Below, piece after piece: positions 43,813-53,752 of a DNA stretch of 64,000 nucleotides. Under the pieces are notes generated by a model, which was not told where the DNA came from, made no database searches, and saw only the letters and a list, made by a program, of their open reading frames with translations. Source of the stretch: Bacteroidia bacterium. Lineage in GTDB: Bacteria > Bacteroidota > Bacteroidia > Flavobacteriales_E > Vicingaceae. Where the stretch lies: the NCBI GenBank assembly GCA_030433355.1, contig JAUIMG010000015.1, positions 1 through 64,000 of the forward strand. The letters are read 5' to 3'. The position numbers were made by a program, and so were the translations under genes. Position 1 is the stretch's first letter. Each line of letters starts with the position of its first letter.

Positions 43813-46800
43813 TTGTTCAAATTTGCAAGCAAATTTAGGGTCATTCAAAGAGTAAAAAAAATATTTAAAAGACTTGCTATTGCTTTAATTAGTATAGTCA
43901 TAACTCTATTTATTTTATTTCAATTCACTTTTTTTCAAACCTTTTTAGGAAAAGCAGCCTCAGCCTACCTTTCAAGAGAGTTAAATACCGAAATTTTACT
44001 AGATAAAGTAAAGCTGAATTTATTTAATAGTGCAACTATTGAGGGTTTGTATATAGAAGATCAATTTGAGGATACTTTGTTGTATGCTAAAAGTATAGAA
44101 GTAGGAATTAGCAAAATGTCTTCTGTAAACCCATCTTATCAGTTTAGCTTATACTTAGACAGTATCCGTTTGAAAATATCAAGAGAGAAAGGGCAATCCT
44201 TTAGCAATTTGCAATTTATTATCGACTATTTTACACCTGAAAGTTCATCCAATGATAAGTCTAATCCTTTTATCATTAATCAACTTGAGATAGTTAATTC
44301 TCATTTAAGCTACGAAGATATAAACTCATTGGAGTTAGTGGATAAATTCAATTTTTCTCATTTAAATCTTTATAATTTTCAATTTGGATCAGAAAATTTA
44401 TATTTTGGAGAAGATAAAGTTTCGCTTGATTTATTCCGTTTGGCTTATCATACAACTGATCAGTTTATTTTGGAGAATTTACGCTCCCAAATTTCAATTC
44501 AAGAAGAGCAAATACTGTTAAAAGATTTAAAGGTTAAAACGCCTAAGAGTGAAATAGTAGCTAAAGTTTCTTTTGTTACTAACTCTTTTGAATCTTATGC
44601 AAATTTTATTCAAGATGTATATTTAGCTGTAGATTTTGAACAGTCTAAAATTGATCTTACCGACTTGGCCTATTTTGTTCCAAATTTTAATAAAGTGGAT
44701 CAACAAATTTCACTAAGTGGAAAAGTGTCAGGCACGGTGGACAACTTAAGTGGGGAAAATTTAAAAATTGGAATTGATCAATTTACACACCTAAATGGAG
44801 AGTTTGATATAAGAGGCTTACCTGAAATAGAGGAGACTTTTATTTATATGAACGCTGATGAGCTGTTAACTTCTTATCAAGGTTTGTCTGTTTTCCCTTT
44901 TCAAATGTTTGATTCTTCATTGCAAATAACAGTTCCTGAAAAGGTTAGAGATTTAGGGGATATAAAATTTGAAGGAAACTTTACAGGATTTTTAAAAGAC
45001 TTTGTTGCTTATGGGACGTTTTATTCTAATATCGGGGTATTAAAAACAGATCTATCTTTAAGTTCTGATCAAGGAAAAGTTAATAGTTTAAATGGTTCTA
45101 TTTCTTCGAAAGATTTAGATGTGGCTAATTTTCTAGGGTCAGAAGAGATAAAGTCTTTGGGTTTTCAATTAGAAATACATGGAGAGAATTTATCTGAAGA
45201 GTATGTAGTAGTTGCAAATGGTAAGGTTGTTAATTTAAATTTTAGAGACTATACCTACGAAGATATTTCTTTAAATGGAACTATTTCTGAAGGCCAGTTC
45301 AAAGGAGATTTTGCTATTTCAGACACCAACTTGGTTTTGGACTTTAGTGGAGTTATCGATACAAAAGGAAAGAGGCCTACTTCTGAATTTATCTTAAACG
45401 TTGAAAAATCGAATTTAGATAAGCTTGCTTTAGTTGACGTAGAAGATAGTCTTTTACAGCTTTCTTTTAGAGCTAATTGCGAAATTGTTGGAAAAAGTCT
45501 TGATGAGATGGAAGGGAAGTTGAGCATGAGGAAAATTAAATTAATGAACTCTACCTCTTCTTTTTCAAACGATACACTAGGTATAGTTTTAATAGGCGAA
45601 CCTGAAAATAGAAAGCTTAATCTTCAATCGACCTATGTAAACGCGAACTTAGCTGGTGAAATTTATTTTAGTGAAATGTTAAATGATTGGGAAGGTTGGT
45701 TTTCAAATTTATTTTTTACAGAAAAAAAGGATGCCTCTCAAAAGAAAAGCAACTACAACTACCAAATTGATTTTGTTGACTTTGAACCTATTCAAAAGTC
45801 ATTTATTCCTAACCTAAGTATAAGCCCAAATTCTTATGTTAAGGGTAAGTTTAATGGAATGGCCACATTAGTAGACTTAAAAATTTATAGTGATGAAGTT
45901 GCTTATGGGAATTTTTATTTAACAGGGTTTAACGTAAAAGCAGAACAAATAAAAGACTCTAGCCAATTGTTTATAGAAACAGCGCTCTTTAAGATTGGCG
46001 ATTTACTAACTATAGGGGAATTTGCATCTGATGCAAATTTTACTAAAAGTAAGGGTTATTTCACCGCAGAATGGTTACTGGATAACGATAGTTCTCAATT
46101 TGCAACCTTAAATGCAAATATTCCAATTCTAAAAAAAGATAAGATTGAGTTAGAAATTCAGAAATCTTTTTTTACTGTAGGAGACTCTACTTGGAATTTT
46201 GAGAACTACAATAAATCAATATGGAATCCAGATAGTCTTATTTTTCAAAACTTAGGTTTGGCTACCAAAAATCAAGGTATTGCGCTGAATGGTGTAGTTT
46301 CAAAAAATCCCGAAGATTCATTAATACTAGAGCTTAAGCAATTAAATCTGGCTTATATAAATCAATTTTTTACTAAAGATAAAGCCAATATAGAGGGAGT
46401 GATTAATGGAAATGCAAGTTTTAAAAATTTGTATGAAAATCCTTTGATTGAGTCCAATATTGGAATTAAAGGATTGGTGCTGAATGACTACGAGATTGAA
46501 GAGGCTTCCGTTACAAGCTTTTGGAATAAAATTGACAAAAGTATCGGGTTTAGGGCATACTTAGGAGAAGGAATAGTGAAGTATATCAATTTGGAAGGAA
46601 AAGTTTTTCCATTTAATAAAGAAAAAGACGCTTTAGAAGTTTATTTGGAGTTTAACCATTTCCCAATTGGTTTAACTGAAAGGTATATTGAAGAATATTT
46701 AACAAATCTAAAGGGAGCTTTGAATGGAAAACTTAGAATCAAAGGAGACTTTGACGAACCAATACTTGAAGGGGTTCTAAGTTTAGATACTGCTGCCTTT

Positions 46801-48291
46801 AGGGTAGATTATTTAAATACATCTTATACTTTGAATCATGAAATAAATATTAAACCAGACTATATTGGGTTTGATTTAATGAAAATAAAAGATGATCAAG
46901 GTGTGGAGGCTATCGCTACTGGAACAGTTTTTCACAACAATTTTAAAGACTTTAATTTAGATATCAATTTAGACATGGAAAGATTTCATGTTTTGAACAC
47001 AAACAAAAAATCGAATGATCTTTACTACGGAAATGGAATTGTTTCAGGAAATGCAAACATAAATGGCTACGCAGATCAACTTAATTTGGAATTAGATTTA
47101 ACTACTATAAAAGGAACAGATATTTCTATACCATTATCTAGTGAAGTAGAGGTAAGTGAAAATGACTTTTTAATATTTACAAATAGTCCTGAAGTAGATG
47201 AAGATACTCAGAAGGTGGTAGACTTAAGTGGACTTGGGCTTAAGTTAAACTTAGAGATGAATTCAGGTACTAAAGTCAAGATCTTATTTGATGAGTCCAT
47301 AGGGGATAAAATTTTTGCTGAGGGGAAAGGGAACCTTGAGATGTCAATTAATCCTGTTGGAGATTTCGATATGTTTGGCCAATTTGAGGTTGAAAAGGGG
47401 GAGTATACTTTAACCTTTAAGAACTTAGTGAATAAGAAGCTTGAAATAGTGCCAGGGAGTAAAATGATGTGGGATGGTAACCCTTATCAAGCTAGGATGG
47501 ATATCAAAGCAATTTACAATTTAAGGGCTTCTCCGTATGCATTAATGCCCGAAGACTCTTCTGGAAGGTATAATAGAAGAGTACCTGTGGAATTAGAGCT
47601 TCAATTAGGCGGATTGTTATTAACTCCAGATATCGATTTTGATATTAGAATGCCAACTTCTGATGAGTTTGTAAAAGAGCGTCTTCGTAGTATTTTATAT
47701 GTAAACCAAAGCACTGTTAATGAACAGGAATTGAATCAACAAGTATTTGGGTTATTAGTATTAAACCGTTTTATGCCTCCAACAACAGGCGATAATAGTA
47801 CAAGTGGAGGCGGCAGTGCTGGAATCAATAATGGTTATGAGCTACTTTCCAATCAATTAAGCTCATGGCTATCCAGTACTAGTGATGCTTTTGATATTGG
47901 TGTCGCCTACAGGCCTGCAAATGAAGTTTCTGATGAAGAAGTGGATGTTTCTCTGACCACCGAAGTGTTTAATGAAAGATTAGTATTGGATGGTAATTTG
48001 GGATATACTTCTGATGAACAGGCTCTTCAAGATAATAGACAATCTAATTTTGTTGGTGAGTTTATGGCAGAGTATAAAGTAAGTAAAGATGGTAGGCTTA
48101 GAGTTAGAGGTTTTAACAGAGCAGCAAATAATGATTTAATACAAGTAAATAGCCCTTATACTCAAGGTGTTGGTATTTCTTACAGGGAGGAGTTTGATAA
48201 ATTTTCTGAACTAAAGGAAAGGCGTAAAAAAAAGAAGCAAGAGAAAAAAGAGAATAAAACAGCTAAAAGGAACGATAAAGGCAGGGACTAG
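43813..48291 (+). CDS. tamB: TamB/AsmA-type translocation and assembly module protein
   Basis: About 1492 residues from TTG at 43813: a basic stretch then one transmembrane helix (LAIALISIVITLFILFQF), a long repetitive beta-helical body, and the C-terminal TamB (DUF490) domain at about 1170-1440 with FEVEKGEYTLTFKNL and LELQLGGLLLTPDIDFDI. The end is a lysine-rich tail. TamB-like proteins bridge inner and outer membrane and are linked to phospholipid transport and outer-membrane assembly. No ATG is available near the N-terminus; the longer frame from ATG 43720 overlaps tsaD and would spoil the anchor. Convergent operon partner: the glycosyltransferase starts 3 bases after its stop. Confidence 0.9.
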   Translation: MFKFASKFRVIQRVKKIFKRLAIALISIVITLFILFQFTFFQTFLGKAASAYLSRELNTEILLDKVKLNLFNSATIEGLYIEDQFEDTLLYAKSIEVGISKMSSVNPSYQFSLYLDSIRLKISREKGQSFSNLQFIIDYFTPESSSNDKSNPFIINQLEIVNSHLSYEDINSLELVDKFNFSHLNLYNFQFGSENLYFGEDKVSLDLFRLAYHTTDQFILENLRSQISIQEEQILLKDLKVKTPKSEIVAKVSFVTNSFESYANFIQDVYLAVDFEQSKIDLTDLAYFVPNFNKVDQQISLSGKVSGTVDNLSGENLKIGIDQFTHLNGEFDIRGLPEIEETFIYMNADELLTSYQGLSVFPFQMFDSSLQITVPEKVRDLGDIKFEGNFTGFLKDFVAYGTFYSNIGVLKTDLSLSSDQGKVNSLNGSISSKDLDVANFLGSEEIKSLGFQLEIHGENLSEEYVVVANGKVVNLNFRDYTYEDISLNGTISEGQFKGDFAISDTNLVLDFSGVIDTKGKRPTSEFILNVEKSNLDKLALVDVEDSLLQLSFRANCEIVGKSLDEMEGKLSMRKIKLMNSTSSFSNDTLGIVLIGEPENRKLNLQSTYVNANLAGEIYFSEMLNDWEGWFSNLFFTEKKDASQKKSNYNYQIDFVDFEPIQKSFIPNLSISPNSYVKGKFNGMATLVDLKIYSDEVAYGNFYLTGFNVKAEQIKDSSQLFIETALFKIGDLLTIGEFASDANFTKSKGYFTAEWLLDNDSSQFATLNANIPILKKDKIELEIQKSFFTVGDSTWNFENYNKSIWNPDSLIFQNLGLATKNQGIALNGVVSKNPEDSLILELKQLNLAYINQFFTKDKANIEGVINGNASFKNLYENPLIESNIGIKGLVLNDYEIEEASVTSFWNKIDKSIGFRAYLGEGIVKYINLEGKVFPFNKEKDALEVYLEFNHFPIGLTERYIEEYLTNLKGALNGKLRIKGDFDEPILEGVLSLDTAAFRVDYLNTSYTLNHEINIKPDYIGFDLMKIKDDQGVEAIATGTVFHNNFKDFNLDINLDMERFHVLNTNKKSNDLYYGNGIVSGNANINGYADQLNLELDLTTIKGTDISIPLSSEVEVSENDFLIFTNSPEVDEDTQKVVDLSGLGLKLNLEMNSGTKVKILFDESIGDKIFAEGKGNLEMSINPVGDFDMFGQFEVEKGEYTLTFKNLVNKKLEIVPGSKMMWDGNPYQARMDIKAIYNLRASPYALMPEDSSGRYNRRVPVELELQLGGLLLTPDIDFDIRMPTSDEFVKERLRSILYVNQSTVNEQELNQQVFGLLVLNRFMPPTTGDNSTSGGGSAGINNGYELLSNQLSSWLSSTSDAFDIGVAYRPANEVSDEEVDVSLTTEVFNERLVLDGNLGYTSDEQALQDNRQSNFVGEFMAEYKVSKDGRLRVRGFNRAANNDLIQVNSPYTQGVGISYREEFDKFSELKERRKKKKQEKKENKTAKRNDKGRD

Positions 48292-48293
48292 CT

Positions 48294-48986
48294 TTGAAAA
48301 GAATAAGTATTATAATTCCTGTTTTAAACGAATTTAATTGCTTAAAACAGCTTTTAGAATCTTTAAAAGCGTTTGAAGATTTAGCTGAAATAGTTGTTGT
48401 AGATGGAGGGAGTGAAGATGAAAGTCTAAAATTACTTTCTAGTTTTTCAGTAAAGGCAATTAGCTCTTCAAAAGGAAGAGCAAGACAGATGAATAAAGGA
48501 GCATTTGCTAGCGATTCAGATTATCTGCTTTTTATTCATGCCGACTCCTACATTGATTTAGAATTTAAGGCTGCGATACATGATTTATTAAAAAAAGAGT
48601 GTGCGCTAGCGTCCTTTGGTTTAGCTTTTCAGCCAAGCAATTTTTTTCTTAGAGCAAATGCTCTCTTTAGCAGAATTAATCACTCTTGGTTTTATTTTGG
48701 CGACCAAGGTTTATGGATTAGTAGAAAATTATTTAGCGAAGTAGGTGGTTTTAATGAAGAGTATATTTTGCTAGAGGATCAAGAGTTTTATTCAAGAGCA
48801 ACTGAAAAAACCAGAGCATTAAAATCTTCTTATACATTAAAAACATCTTCTAGAGCCTACCTAAAGTATGGTTCTATGAGATTGCAGTTTCTTTATTATA
48901 GAATCTGGTTACTTTATAAATTAGGTTATTCGCAAAAAGTGCTACTGCGAATTCTAGAAAATTTTAAGGCTAAATATAAAAGCTAG
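48294..48986 (+). CDS. Family 2 glycosyltransferase (TIGR04283-like)
   Basis: 230 residues starting from TTG at 48294. GT-A fold signatures: ISIIIPVLNE, VVDGGSEDES, the GRARQMNKGA motif of the TIGR04283 family, and FIHADS in place of a DXD. It transfers a sugar from a nucleotide donor; acceptor unknown. It starts 3 bases after TamB, so is likely co-translated, which would link it to envelope work. The 3' end overlaps the convergent ubiA-like gene by 17 bases. Confidence 0.85.
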   Translation: MKRISIIIPVLNEFNCLKQLLESLKAFEDLAEIVVVDGGSEDESLKLLSSFSVKAISSSKGRARQMNKGAFASDSDYLLFIHADSYIDLEFKAAIHDLLKKECALASFGLAFQPSNFFLRANALFSRINHSWFYFGDQGLWISRKLFSEVGGFNEEYILLEDQEFYSRATEKTRALKSSYTLKTSSRAYLKYGSMRLQFLYYRIWLLYKLGYSQKVLLRILENFKAKYKS

Positions 48987-49824
48987 CAATTAATAGTATT
49001 GCATAAATTAAACTAGCGATTCCATTAGTAGTAAAGAAAGCTAGATTCACTTTTGATAAATCATCTACTTTGATTAAGCTATGTTGAAATACTAACAATA
49101 TAGTAAATACTATGCTTCCTAGCCAATACAGCCAATTCCCTTCCGCCCTGTAAGTTGCAAATAGGATAAAAGCAATAGAAATTAAATGAAAAAACTTAGC
49201 AAGTGCTAGAGCGTTTTTTGCACCCAAGGCGGATGGAATAGAATGTAGATTCATATCCTTATCAAAGTCCGCATCTTGTAAAGAATAGATTAAATCAAAA
49301 CCTGCTACCCAAAAAAGTACGGCAAATGAATAATAGAGTGGTAGCCATGCAAATGAAGAGGTAACAGATAAGTATGCTCCTATTGGCGCTAAGGACAATC
49401 CAATGCCTAAAATTAAATGACAAAGGGCAGTGAATCTTTTTGTATAACTATATCCCAAAATAACAACCAAAGCAATTGGAGACAGCCAAAAACAGAGAGG
49501 GTTTATAAAGTAGGTGGTAGCAATAAAAAGTAGGCTATTGATGAAAACAAAATTTAAGGCTGACTTAGGGTTGATAATTCCTTTAGGGATTTCTCTTACT
49601 TCAGCGGTTCTTGAATTTGCTTTGTCAATATCTCGATCAATATATCTATTAAAGGCCATAGCAGCACTTCTAGCAAATACCATACATAAAACTACTTTGA
49701 TTAGTAGTGTCCAATCAAAACTATAAGCAGAAAACTCTATTGCCAAGAAATAACCTATCAGAGCAAAGGGCAATGCAAAGATGGTGTGACTAAATTTAAT
49801 AAGAGATAAATAGTTCTTTACCAA
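48970..49824 (-). CDS. UbiA-like polyprenyltransferase
   Basis: 284 residues with about 8-9 membrane helices. Both aspartate-rich motifs are present: NRYIDRDIDKAN near residue 63 and YSLQDADFDKDMNLHS near 182, as in the UbiA subfamily that prenylates an aromatic acid in quinone synthesis (ubiA_other / MqnP type). In Bacteroidota this would serve menaquinone, probably through the futalosine route. No other menaquinone gene is in the window. Single-gene unit after the lpdA terminator. Confidence 0.87.
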   Translation of the reverse strand: MVKNYLSLIKFSHTIFALPFALIGYFLAIEFSAYSFDWTLLIKVVLCMVFARSAAMAFNRYIDRDIDKANSRTAEVREIPKGIINPKSALNFVFINSLLFIATTYFINPLCFWLSPIALVVILGYSYTKRFTALCHLILGIGLSLAPIGAYLSVTSSFAWLPLYYSFAVLFWVAGFDLIYSLQDADFDKDMNLHSIPSALGAKNALALAKFFHLISIAFILFATYRAEGNWLYWLGSIVFTILLVFQHSLIKVDDLSKVNLAFFTTNGIASLIYAILLIASFYI

Positions 49825-49838
49825 GGGAGTGAAATAAA

Positions 49839-49868
49839 AAAGCCATGAGTTAACAAACTCATGGCTTT
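49839..49868 (-). terminator. Terminator of lpdA
   Basis: AAAGCCATGAGTT pairs perfectly with AACTCATGGCTTT around AACA, followed in the minus direction by T residues. It lies 12 bases past the lpdA stop. Confidence 0.9.
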
Positions 49869-49880
49869 AAGGTTTCTTAA

Positions 49881-51269
49881 TTATAAATGAATGACTTCGT
49901 CGTATGCAGCAGCTGTTGCTTCCATTACGGCTTCACTCATAGTTGGGTGAGGGTGTACTGATTTTAAGATTTCATGACCTGTTGTTTCTAATTTTCTAGC
50001 TACAACCATTTCAGCAATCATTTCGGTAACATTAGCACCAATCATATGAGCTCCAAGTAATTCGCCATATTTAGCATCGTAAATAACTTTTACAAATCCG
50101 TCCTTATGACCTGCAGCACTTGCTTTTCCAGAGGCAGAGAAAGGGAATTTACCAACCTTTAACTCATAACCGGCTTCTTTAGCTGCTTTTTCAGTGTAAC
50201 CAACAGATGCAATCTCTGGAGAGCAATAAGTACAACCAGGAATGTTATTATAATCGATAGGATCAGGGCTGTGACCTGCAATTTTTTCTACACAAGTAAT
50301 TCCTTCTGCAGATGCAACGTGAGCTAATGCTTGGCCGGGTACACAGTCTCCAATAGCATAGTAACCATCAATATTTGTTTTGTAGTAATCATCTACTACA
50401 ATTTTACCCTTATCCGTAGCAATACCAACATCTTCTAAACCAATTTCTTCAATATTAGCCGTAACTCCAACTGCAGAAAGCACAACATCGCATTCTAAAG
50501 TTTCTTCTCCTTTTTTAGTTTTTACCGAAACTTTACAGCCTTTACCTTTAGTATCTACAGCAGTAACTTCAGCTTCTGTCATTATTGTAATACCGCTTTT
50601 CTTAAAGCTTCTTGCTAATTGCTTGGATACATCTTCATCCTCCACCGGAACAACATTCGACATGTATTCCACAATAGTTACATCCACACCAATAGAATTA
50701 TAGAAGTAGGCAAACTCAACACCAATAGCACCTGAACCAACAACAACCATTTTCTTTGGCATTTTCTTTAAAGTCATTGCTTCTCTGTAGCCAATAATCT
50801 TTTCTCCATCTTGAGGTAAGTTTGGAAGTATTCTAGATCTTCCACCTGTAGCAATGATGATATTCTTGCCACTAACTGTTTTTTTCCCTCCTTTTTCATC
50901 AGTAACTTCAATTTTACCTCCTTTCTGAAGTTTGCCATAACCCATGATGACTTCAATTTTGTTCTTTTTCATTAAAAATTGAACACCATTGCTCATTCCA
51001 TTGGCAACTTCTCTACTTCTTTTGATCATTCCATCAAAATTTACAGAGCTATCTTTTACTTCGATTCCATAATCACCGGCATGCTGAATATATTCGAATA
51101 CATTCGCACTTTTTAGAAGTGCTTTTGTTGGAATACATCCCCAATTAAGACATACACCACCTAATGATTCTTTTTCTACAACAGCAGTTTTAAGTCCTAA
51201 TTGTGCCGCTCTAATAGCTGCTACATAGCCTCCGGGTCCGCTACCCAATACAATTACATCAAAATCCAT
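49881..51269 (-). CDS. lpdA: Dihydrolipoyl dehydrogenase
   Basis: 462 residues, full length. FAD motif GSGPGGYVAAIRAAQLG, redox disulfide GGVCLNWGCIPTKALL, NAD motif VVGSGAIGVEFAY, second FAD motif YAIGDCV, and the C-terminal dimer motif HPHPTMSEAVMEA with the catalytic His-Glu pair. It is the E3 subunit of pyruvate, 2-oxoglutarate or branched-chain dehydrogenase complexes. It is monocistronic here, divergent from the aminotransferase operon across 219 bases. Confidence 0.96.
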   Translation of the reverse strand: MDFDVIVLGSGPGGYVAAIRAAQLGLKTAVVEKESLGGVCLNWGCIPTKALLKSANVFEYIQHAGDYGIEVKDSSVNFDGMIKRSREVANGMSNGVQFLMKKNKIEVIMGYGKLQKGGKIEVTDEKGGKKTVSGKNIIIATGGRSRILPNLPQDGEKIIGYREAMTLKKMPKKMVVVGSGAIGVEFAYFYNSIGVDVTIVEYMSNVVPVEDEDVSKQLARSFKKSGITIMTEAEVTAVDTKGKGCKVSVKTKKGEETLECDVVLSAVGVTANIEEIGLEDVGIATDKGKIVVDDYYKTNIDGYYAIGDCVPGQALAHVASAEGITCVEKIAGHSPDPIDYNNIPGCTYCSPEIASVGYTEKAAKEAGYELKVGKFPFSASGKASAAGHKDGFVKVIYDAKYGELLGAHMIGANVTEMIAEMVVARKLETTGHEILKSVHPHPTMSEAVMEATAAAYDEVIHL

Positions 51270-51435
51270 ATTATTAGTTTAATTGAAATCAAATTTTCTA
51301 GAGCCACGAAATTAATAAAAAGGCTTCTCTTAAAGGAATATCACTCTTATTTTTAATAGAAAAACACCAATTAATAGCAGCTTTAATTAGCTTGAAAATA
51401 AAGACATTAAAAGTGTGCAAGAGGTAAAATAAAAA

Positions 51436-51443
51436 TACATTTG
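51436..51443 (+). promoter_or_regulatory. Candidate -7 element of the seven-gene operon
   Basis: TACATTTG is a perfect TAnnTTTG match, 45 bases before the aminotransferase start. No further operator is evident in the 219-base divergent region. Confidence 0.55.
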
Positions 51444-51488
51444 CACTCTTATCTATCGATAAGAAATAATATAAAATAATAATATAGA

Positions 51489-52793
51489 ATGAGTACAAAT
51501 GCTAGTGATAGCTTGCTTCATAGGAGAAAAGAAGCAGTTGCAAATGGAGTTGGAGTTTTTAATACAGCTACGGTAAAAGAGGCAAAGAATGCCACCATAA
51601 TAGATGTAAATGGAAATGAGCTAATTGATTTTGCCGGAGGTATTGGTGTGGTTAATGCCGGTCATTGTCCTCAGCCTGTTGTAGATGCCATCATTGAACA
51701 AACAAAGAAGTACATTCATACAAGTTTTAATGTAGTAACCTATGAACCTTATGTAGAGTTATGCGAAACTTTGAATGAATTGTTCCCACATGGCGAGAAA
51801 ACAAAGACCATGTTGGTTAGTACAGGGGCCGAATCTGTTGAAAATGCTATTAAAATAGCAAAACAATACACCAAAAGAAATGCTGTGCTTTGTTTTTCCG
51901 GTGCCTTTCATGGTAGAACGTTAATGGCAATGACATTAACCTCTAGAACATCTTACAGTATAGATTGCGGGCCTTTTGCCCCTGAAGTCTATCGTATAGA
52001 TTATCCTAATTTTTACAAAAAAGGGAATGGGCTAAGCGAAGATGAGTTTGTTAAGCAAGAATTGCATCGTTTAGATAAATTTTTTAAGACTTATGTAAGA
52101 GCCGAAGATTTAGCTGCAATTATTATTGAATTAGTTCAAGGAGAAGGCGGGTTTCACGTTGCTCCTAAGGGTTATATAGAGGGATTAAGAAGGGTGTGTG
52201 ATGAATATGGTATCGTTTTAATCTTTGATGAAGTACAAACGGGTTTTGGCAGAACAGCGGCTTGGGGAGCAATGAATCATTACGCTGTTAAGCCAGATAT
52301 ATCTACTTGGGCAAAGTCAATGGGTTCAGGATTGCCAATTGGTTGTGTAATAGGTAAAGCTGAAATTATGGATTCTGCGGCCGCAGGGACAATTGGTGGA
52401 ACTTATATAGGGAATCCAGTTGCTTGTGCAGCTTCCATTGCCACAATTAAGTATATGAAAGAGATTGATTTAAACTCTAAAGGAAAAGCGGTAGGGGATA
52501 TTATTTTTAGCAGATTTAATACGATGAAAGCTAAGTGGAGCAATATTGGAGACGTTAGAGGTTTGGGTGCTATGATTGCCATAGAGTTTGTGAAAAATAA
52601 TGATCCACAGCAGCCCGATGCAGAGTTATGTTCTGCTTTGGTTCAGGCTTGTGCGAAGAGAGATCTTATTGTAATAAGCGCAGGGGTGCATAAAAATGTA
52701 TTGAGAGTGTTATGTCCGCTAACTATTGAGCACGATTTATTAAATAAAGGTTTGAATATAATAGAAGAAGAATTAGGTAATATTTTAAATTAA
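51489..52793 (+). CDS. gabT: Class III PLP aminotransferase, 4-aminobutyrate aminotransferase-like
   Basis: 434 residues, no signal peptide. Class III signatures: FAGGIGVVNAGH, the GAFHGRTLMAMTLT block, the acidic PLP-ring motif LIFDEVQTGFGR, and the Schiff-base Lys in WAKSMGSGLPIG. Closest to GABA transaminases, which convert GABA and 2-oxoglutarate to succinic semialdehyde and glutamate; putrescine or ornithine transaminases have the same fold. It is first in the seven-gene operon, 4 bases before the nitrilase. Confidence 0.88.
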   Translation: MSTNASDSLLHRRKEAVANGVGVFNTATVKEAKNATIIDVNGNELIDFAGGIGVVNAGHCPQPVVDAIIEQTKKYIHTSFNVVTYEPYVELCETLNELFPHGEKTKTMLVSTGAESVENAIKIAKQYTKRNAVLCFSGAFHGRTLMAMTLTSRTSYSIDCGPFAPEVYRIDYPNFYKKGNGLSEDEFVKQELHRLDKFFKTYVRAEDLAAIIIELVQGEGGFHVAPKGYIEGLRRVCDEYGIVLIFDEVQTGFGRTAAWGAMNHYAVKPDISTWAKSMGSGLPIGCVIGKAEIMDSAAAGTIGGTYIGNPVACAASIATIKYMKEIDLNSKGKAVGDIIFSRFNTMKAKWSNIGDVRGLGAMIAIEFVKNNDPQQPDAELCSALVQACAKRDLIVISAGVHKNVLRVLCPLTIEHDLLNKGLNIIEEELGNILN

Positions 52794-52797
52794 TAAC

Positions 52798-53712
52798 ATG
52801 AAGCCATTTTCAATAGGAGGCATCCAAATGCACGTTTCTGCTGCCTATAGCAACATAGACTTAATGAAGCATAAAATAGAGGTAATGGCTTCCGTATATC
52901 CCTGGGTGCAAATGATTGTGCTTAGTGAACTTTGTGCGCATGGTCCATTAACGCATTATGCACAAGAGTTTCCAAATAGCGACGAAAAAATATTCCAAGA
53001 TTTAGCTAAAAAACATGGGATTTGGCTTGTTCCGGGTACTATGTTTAGAAAGGAAGGAGATAAGATTTATAATACAGCAACAGTTATAAACCCACAAGGA
53101 GAAGTAGTAGGAAGGTATGATAAGATGTTTCCATTTTACCCTTATGAAGTAGGAGTGACAGGTGGTAATGAGTTTTTAATCTTTGATGTTCCTGAAGTTG
53201 GTCGATTTGGCTTGACCATTTGCTACGATATGTGGTTTCCTGAAACTTCAAGAACCTTGGCTGTACAAGGTGTTGAAGTAATACTTCATCCAACCTTAAC
53301 TGGTACCATTGATAGAGATATAGAATTGTCCTTAGTACAGGCAACTGCGGCAACCAATCAATGCTATATTTTTGATATCAATGGCTTAGGAGATGGTGGA
53401 ACAGGAAGATCTATTGTTTGTGGTCCTGATGGGAGGGTTCTTTATCAAGCAAGCACAGGTCCTGAATTAATTCCTATAGAAGTAGATATGGATAGGGTAA
53501 AGAGAAGTAGAGAAGAAGGTTTGCTAAGACTAGGACAGCCATTAAAGAGTTTTAGAGATAGAATGGTAAATTTTGATATTTATCAAAAACCACCTTCCGA
53601 TTATTTGAATAACTTAGGAACGCTTACAAAGCCTACTAGAATGAAGCAAATAGAACAAGTTATGGGAGAAAATGTCATAGATCCAATGACAAATACAAAT
53701 AAGGACTCCTAG
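52798..53712 (+). CDS. Nitrilase-superfamily amidase (carbamoylputrescine amidase-like)
   Basis: 304 residues. The catalytic triad of the superfamily is visible: Glu44 in LSELCAHG, Lys109 in YDKMFPFYP, Cys142 in TICYDMWFPE. Family members hydrolyse small amides such as N-carbamoylputrescine, omega-amides or formamide. Position in an operon with a decarboxylase, aminotransferase and aldehyde dehydrogenase favours an amide of a diamine or amino acid. The C-terminus is longer than in minimal members. It starts 4 bases after the aminotransferase gene. Confidence 0.85.
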   Translation: MKPFSIGGIQMHVSAAYSNIDLMKHKIEVMASVYPWVQMIVLSELCAHGPLTHYAQEFPNSDEKIFQDLAKKHGIWLVPGTMFRKEGDKIYNTATVINPQGEVVGRYDKMFPFYPYEVGVTGGNEFLIFDVPEVGRFGLTICYDMWFPETSRTLAVQGVEVILHPTLTGTIDRDIELSLVQATAATNQCYIFDINGLGDGGTGRSIVCGPDGRVLYQASTGPELIPIEVDMDRVKRSREEGLLRLGQPLKSFRDRMVNFDIYQKPPSDYLNNLGTLTKPTRMKQIEQVMGENVIDPMTNTNKDS

Positions 53713-53752
53713 GAATTAGTATTATTTAGATTTTGTTGGTATTATTATACAT

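Noticed and set aside
51270-51488. Open frame of 66 codons opposite the aminotransferase promoter (51298-51498)
   Set aside because: It is a low-complexity Ile/Phe/Leu/Tyr frame across an AT-rich promoter region, overlapping the -7 element and the aminotransferase start.
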